Of a stretch of DNA of 64,000 bases, positions 58,618-64,000 are shown in pieces. Source of the DNA: Janthinobacterium sp. ROICE36 (GTDB taxonomy: Bacteria; Pseudomonadota; Gammaproteobacteria; Burkholderiales; Burkholderiaceae_D). A program made the position numbers and the translations under genes. The notes below the pieces were generated by a model. That model was not told the origin of the DNA, did not search any database, and saw nothing but the letters and a program-made list of their open reading frames with translations. Each line of letters opens with the position of its first letter. The stretch's first letter is position 1. The DNA lies in assembly GCF_002869965.1 (NCBI RefSeq), contig NZ_PEBS01000013.1, positions 36,249-100,248 of the forward strand. The letters run 5' to 3'.

Positions 58618-61600
58618 TCACGGTTGCAGGCCGCGCCGCTCGTTCGGCGTGAGCGCCTGCAGCTGCGGCGCCGTCAAAGGCCCCGCGCCCAGCACCTGCA
58701 CCACGCCGGCCGGCTGGTAGTTCGACGCCTGCGGCTCGCCGCCCTGGCGCTTGTCGGCACCGCTCTCGTCCGCCTGTTCGTTGCCAAAGCCCAATACTTT
58801 CACCGTGAACAGCGATGGCAGTGCCTGGCGCGTGGCGGCCCGTTCACGCTGCAGCACGTCCTGCGCCGCCGTCACGGCTTGCGTGGCGGCCGCGCTGGCA
58901 TTGCTGAGCGCACCCACGTTCACTGCGGCGCTGGTCGGCATGCCCGTCGACTTGCCCTGCACCTGGATGTTTTCCGCGTTCACCACCTGCAGCGCGGCCA
59001 GGTTGACGTTGCCCGAGACGCGGATGCCCGCCTCGCCCGCATCGATGCTGCCCAGCGGGGCGATCAGGTCGATGTCGCCGGGCGGCACCTCCCGGATCGG
59101 GTTCAGGGTGGCGATACCGGCGCCCGTGCTCGGCGTGCTCGGTGACAGGCTGACCAGGCCGATGCTGTCGTAGACGCGGCGCTGCGGCGTGTACACGACG
59201 GTGGACTTGGTGCCACGGCCCGCATTGATGTCGCCCGTGGCCGACCAGGCCAGGATGTTGCCGCCGAAGGTGGTGAAGATGCGGCTCTGGCCCAGCAGGA
59301 TGCTGTCTTGCGCATACATCTGGATCTCGCCCGCCCCCTGCGTCAGCACGCCCGAGCCTTCGCCCGGCGGATAGCCGCCATCGACGCCGATCAGGGCGCG
59401 GCCGCCCGGCACCGTGATGCCGATATCGCCGCCGAAATCCGTGTGGATGCCGGCATCGTTGACGATCACGTGCGGCACGTTGAGCGTCGGACTCCCCGCC
59501 TCGGCCCACTCCTGCGGGCTCAGGTAGCGCACGCCCGCCAGCGGCCGCCTGGTGTACACGCCGTCGTAGTCATTGAGCGTGTACAGCGCACTGCTGAACA
59601 TCGTCAGGTCACCCTTGTAATCGATCTTCTTGCCCGTCTTGTCCTGGGAGGGGAACAGGGTGGCGATGGCCTCCCGGCCGCGCAGATAGCTGCCGCGGCG
59701 CATGCCGTCCGTATCGTTGTATTCGCGCCCGGCCGCCTTCAGCTCGGCAAAGTAGACATTGCTCAGGTACACCTGCTGCTGTTCCTTCGGCAAGGCGGCA
59801 AAGAAGCTGCGCGCATCGTTGGCCGGGTCGTAGCGGAAGCCCAGGCCGCTGTTGCCGCCAAAGCGCGTCGTCAGCCAGTTCACCAGGTGCAACTGGCTCA
59901 CCAGCGCATACTCGCGCGCCAGGTCGCGCCGCACGCCGCCCGTCTGCTGGCCGGCTTTCTCCAGTTCCGCCTGTTTCGTGCCCAGGAAGGCAGGCGCGCC
60001 CGCCTCGTTGCCTTTGTAGCCGAACTGGCCGCGCAGCCAGTCGGCCAGGGTCAGCTTGCCGCCGTAGACATACACGGCGCTGCCGGCCTGGTCGGCCAGC
60101 GGCCGGCTTGGGTCGGCCAGCTTGGCCGGGTCCAGGTAGCGCGCCGCAAAGGCTGCATAGTTGGGACCGTTGCGGCCCACGCCAGCGGCCACGCTGATGC
60201 CGGCGCCGTTGCCACGTTCGCCGGGGCCGGCGCTGACGATGGCGCCGAGGCTGCGCAATTCCGCCTTGTCGGCCATGTACAGGTCGCGCCCGGCGCTGAC
60301 GTTCAGCTGGCCCGGTCCCGCCACATAGAAAGTGCTGTAGCGGATATCGCGCCCGGCGCTGACGACGGAAACGTCATCGGCATGGCGGTGCACGAACAGG
60401 TTGCCGCGCGCGGACGAGCTGCCGGTGACGACCGGCTTGTCCGGGTAGTCGGGCCGGCCGACGAAGCCCTTGCTGGTCCATCCCGCCGCGCCATCCGGCA
60501 CGCCCTCGACGCTGCCCAGCGGCGTGCCGGAATTGACGATGTCGCGCCCGGCGCGCACGGCCACGGCGGCGCCGCCCTCGTACCACACGCCCAGCGGACC
60601 CGTTTCGCCCTTCAGTGTCGCCCGGTACACGATGCCGCCCGTGCGCAGGCCGACGATGTCGCCGCTGTTGGCATAGAAATGCGCAGGCACCTGGCCCACC
60701 GGCACATAGTCCGACACCGTCGGCGCCGTCATGCTGAACAGCGGATAGGTCTGTGCGGCCTCGCCGGCGCCGTTGGGATTCGAACCAAAAGATAGCAGTG
60801 GCGAGGGCGCCAGCGCATTTGCACTGACGTTATGCAGCGGCAACAGGCCGAACCAGACTGGCTCCAGCGCGCCGACGAAGCCGGGGTTGAACGGGTTCGG
60901 CAACAGGCGCGGATCGGCGCCCGATGGCGTGATCGGATAGCCGGCCGCATGGATGGAACCGGCCGCCAGCAGTTCCAGCTGGCCCGTGCCCGTCCTGACA
61001 AATTGTGGCGCCAAAGGCGACGGCGCCAGGATCACGCCGTTTTGCGGCATGTCAACCTTGCTGCCCTCGCCCAGCCTGCCCAGGCTGGCATTGCCGTAGT
61101 ACAAGCTGCCGCTGGCGGCCACGGCGCGCAGCACGGATGGCATGACATAACGCCCGTCCGATGGCGCGTGGTTGTCGCCCGTCACCGATTGGATCCAGGC
61201 GGACGTCGGCGTCAGATTGCCGCCGGCGCTGAACAGGTCGATGGCCGTGGCGGGCGTCCACAGCGAGAACCAGCTCCAGCCCTCGCCCTTGCGTTCCACG
61301 CCCCGATAGTTGAACGGCGAACCGTTGGCCAGCTGCTTCACGCGGCCCGCATCGGCCGTGCCGCCCAGCACCAGGTCGCCGCGCGCATCGATGCGCACGC
61401 CGCTGTCACCGGGCACCAGGACAGGCCCGCCGCTGGCAATGGCCGTGCCCGCCGTATAGGTTTCATACGGCCGCGATTGCTTCGGATCGGCGCGGTCGAA
61501 ACGCAGCTCGACACCGCCCACGGCACCCGCTTCCATGCGCAGCGCACCACGCAGATTGGTGAAGGTGCTGTTGAGCGTGGGATACTGGCGCTCGAAGCGC

Positions 61601-63770
61601 GTATCGGCATTCGGGAAGTCGCTATTGGGGTCGAAGCTGCGCACCGCCGCGACAGGGTTGAGCCCGCCGCCGATGCGGATGTCGAGATCGCCGCCGCCCG
61701 TCAGCAGCAGCTTGCCGTCCGGCGTCACCCTGCCCGTGCTGCCCACGGCCACGTTCAGGCCCTGGCTGCGCAGCGTGTAGATGCCGCCCGGATCGGCGCG
61801 CGAGGTCAGCATGCCGGCGTCGCCGCCCGCCTGCAGCAGCACATTGCCGCCACCCAGGGTACCGATGCCCGTAAAGCCGGACACGACCGGCAAGCCGGCA
61901 AACAGGTCATAGCCTTCGGGGCGCGCGACATAGGTGCCGAAGTTGATCCACCATGCCGTCGGCACGCCCGCGCCCGTGCTGCCGCTGCCCTGGCGCCACA
62001 GCCAGGTGCCGATGTCGCTGGTGTCTTGCTGCGCGTTCAGGGTGCCGATGGCATCCCCGCGGCGGGTAAGGGCGGTGCCCACGGTGTCGCCCTTGACGTC
62101 GCCCTGGGCGCGCAGCAGCAGGTTGCCGCCGCGCTCGGGATACCAGGCGCGGTACAGGCTCTCGCTGCCGCCATCGACGAAACGCGTCAGCTTGTCGTCC
62201 AGGGCACCGAGCAACTGGCCCTTGGCGCTCAGGCCGCGCGGCAGGTTGAACAGATCCTTGGCATCGACCAGCGGCGAGGCCGACTGCGTGCCCGCCGTGT
62301 AGACGCCATACAACGAACGCATGTCGAAGTCGCCGGCAGCGAGCATGTCGAGGTCGCCAGTACCCGTGCGCAGCACGCTGAACAGGGGCTGGCGCGCCGG
62401 CTCCACGTTGGTCACATACTCGGGCGGCGTACCGTCGGCCACTTTGGTCACCAGATGCGCGCTGTACTCCAGCATGAGCTCTTCGCTGCTAAACCACATC
62501 TCGATATCGACCTCGCCTTCCGGGAAGCCCTCGCTGATGGCTTTTTCACTGAAGATATATTTGCCCGGCAAGCCCGTGTCCGGCTTGATCGACGTCCTTT
62601 CGCCCATGCCGTAATGCGTATCGGCCAGCATCAGATGGGCGTCCTTCGCATGCGGCCGCAGCGCGCGCGTATCGGCGGCGGCCGTATCGGTGCCGCCCAC
62701 CAGGCGCAGCGACCACGCTTGCGAACCCTGGGCCAGCATGGGCGCCAGCGCCAGGTTGCGGCCCTGATTGCCCGTGCCATCTTCGGCGCGCAGCGCCACC
62801 ATGGTCGCGTCGCCAGGCAGCTTGACCAGCGTGCCGGCGGGCAGCACGCTGCCCTTGTCCAGCGCCAGCGCCGAGGCCAGCACCACGCCGTTGACGGCAT
62901 TGACGCTATCGGCCATCTCCATGGGCTTGCCTTCCGGGAAGGGCAAGGCGAGATTCGCCGGCCATAGCATGGCCGCCACGCGGGCCGCGCCAGGCAGGCG
63001 AAGGCCGGGATCGAGCTGCATGCCGCTCGATAAAGTCAGCGCCTTTTGCAAGACGGTGCCGGCCGCGTACAGCACGCTGCCATCGGCGTTGCGCACGGCG
63101 CCGCCCAGCACACTGCCGGCTGGCAAGTTCAGCTCTGCCGTCAAGGTGGCGGGCGCCGCCAGCAAGGTACCGCCGCGCAACTGCATCGGCTTCATCGGCA
63201 CGGCGAAATTGACGCTCGTGCCCGACTTGAAATACGTGTCTTCCGCCAGGGTCACCAGGCCCGCTTGTGGCACGACCACCTCGCCGCCCCACGGCAAGCG
63301 GCCCTTCACCAGTTGCCAGCCCTTGTCATCCGGCGTGACGGGCAAGCTGCGGGTATCGAAGCCATCCGTGATACTGCCAAAGACGCTGAGCTTGCCACCG
63401 GCGCGCAGCACCAGCGCAGCGGCCTCGCCCGAGCCGTACACGCCGCTCAGGCGCGCCAGCGGATTGACGCCGTCGTAGCGGTGGCCGGACAGGTCGATGT
63501 CGCCATCGATGTGCAAATCGCCGCCCGGCGTGGCGCTAACGATCTCGACGCCTGGACGCAAGTGGAAGGCGTTGGCGTCGCCGCGCAAGCGGCGCAGCGT
63601 GCTGTTCATCAAGTTGGCATTCGCCAGCGCATTTACCATGAAGGCCTGGCTGTCCGCATGCTTCTCGTCCAGGTAAGCCTGCTTGATGCCCTGGTAACTG
63701 CGGCCATCCGCATCCTTGCCGGTGCCGGCGGGCGCATCCTTGTATTGCCAGAAGGCATAGACGTTAACAG
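58618..63770 (-). pseudogene. TpsA, filamentous haemagglutinin-like exoprotein (5' end cut off by an insertion sequence)
   Basis: A very large secreted protein; about 1,700 residues are visible. Its repeated beta-helix strands (LDMLAAGDFDMRSLYG and VLLQAGGDAGMLTSRA style) and C-terminal region with NVPHVIVNDAGIHTDFGGDI match the DUF3739 end of haemagglutinin-family exoproteins. The frame runs open from the stop at 58618 up to about 63780, where it enters sequence with a transposase start and an in-frame stop (near 63800). The signal peptide and TPS domain needed for TpsB export are therefore missing here. The insertion lies within coding DNA, so this copy is expected to be non-functional unless the 5' part resumes elsewhere. 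The last methionine, at 63639, is not a credible native start. Confidence 0.8.
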
Positions 63771-64000
63771 GGTGTTGAATTAATCGCCGTGCCCGTCAAC
63801 CATCACGGGCCGGTAAACGTTGTTTCATCAGCCCCACTTTCCCACCGCCATCATGCGCAAGACCGACGTCACCCAGCACTCTCTGTACAGTTACCGCTCG
63901 TTGGAGGAACGCATCCCGGATGCGCATCCCTTGCGCAAATTGCGAGTACTAGTCGATGCCATCCTGGCCAACATGAACGATGATTTCCAGGCGCTGTATT
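63771..64000 (+). mobile_element. Insertion sequence, left end (cut by window edge)
   Basis: The haemagglutinin reading frame is interrupted at about 63765-63785, just after GTTAAC. Plus-strand DNA then carries a transposase start at 63853. The terminal inverted repeat and target duplication cannot be set because the other end lies outside the window. It is oriented opposite to tpsA. Confidence 0.75.
63853..64000 (+). CDS. IS5-type transposase (N-terminal fragment, partial)
   Basis: The first 49 codons of a transposase run off the right edge: MRKTDVTQHSLYSYRSLEER, then PDAHPLRKLRVLVDAILA. This N-terminus is that of the IS5-like transposases common in Burkholderiales, which have a DDE catalytic core further on, not visible here. 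The ATG at 63853 is the only good start. It is the gene that moved the element into tpsA. Confidence 0.8.
   Translation, partial: MRKTDVTQHSLYSYRSLEERIPDAHPLRKLRVLVDAILANMNDDFQALY

Noticed and set aside
60832..62967. Long plus-strand reading frame opposite tpsA
   Set aside because: Antisense shadow of the haemagglutinin gene; no start signal, no domain pattern.
1..64000. CRISPR array, tRNA, rRNA or riboswitch
   Set aside because: No regularly spaced direct repeats, no cloverleaf-type pattern and no conserved riboswitch core were recognised by eye; absence was judged without a covariance search.

Overview
The window is GC-rich, densely coded chromosome from a betaproteobacterium. The gene order (mlaFEDACB, then an ABC exporter, ibaG, murA, hisGDCBHAFIE, hinT and tatABC, with gltBD next to it) is the Burkholderiales arrangement. 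Protein flavour and promoter style point to Oxalobacteraceae (Janthinobacterium, Massilia or Duganella type). This placement is an inference from synteny and sequence feel, not from a database match. No tRNA, rRNA or CRISPR array was seen.

Layout. Positions 1-10.3 kb hold housekeeping genes: rep helicase (cut by the left edge), a DUF1857 protein, a degenerate HD-GYP protein, a dihydrolipoyl-dehydrogenase-like flavoenzyme divergent from an ArgP-like LysR regulator, priA, an 840-bp AT-rich intergenic region carrying DnaA boxes, and hemE. From 10.5 to 19.9 kb, on the plus strand, lie an S9 peptidase translationally coupled to a very large SNF2-family ATPase, a small membrane protein, a secreted DUF885 protein and a coiled-coil membrane protein. 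From 20 to 44.5 kb almost everything is on the minus strand. It reads, in transcription order, gltB-gltD, mlaF-E-D-A-C-B (outer-membrane lipid asymmetry), a YadGH-like ABC exporter, ibaG, murA, the histidine operon, hinT and tatABC. A two-gene restriction-modification system of strikingly low GC sits exactly between hisD and hisC in the histidine operon.

From 44.6 to 50.7 kb are a REP-associated-type transposase flanked by inverted short motifs, a two-component system and a second SNF2 ATPase. From 50.8 to 64 kb, all on the minus strand, is the most unusual block: a YbjN-like protein, a frameshifted secreted coiled-coil gene, a large putative porin, a TonB-like protein, ExbD, a DUF2341/LamG-like domain fused to an ExbB/TolQ proton channel, a ShlB/FhaC-type two-partner secretion transporter (TpsB), and a huge filamentous-haemagglutinin-like exoprotein (TpsA). 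The 5' part of tpsA is cut off by an insertion sequence at the right edge of the window.

The two regions most worth attention are (i) the TpsA/TpsB pair packaged with its own ExbB-ExbD-TonB energy module, whose ExbB subunit carries an extracytoplasmic lectin-like domain, and (ii) the restriction-modification pair lodged in the his operon. A DnaA-box cluster between priA and hemE is a further candidate for functional work.
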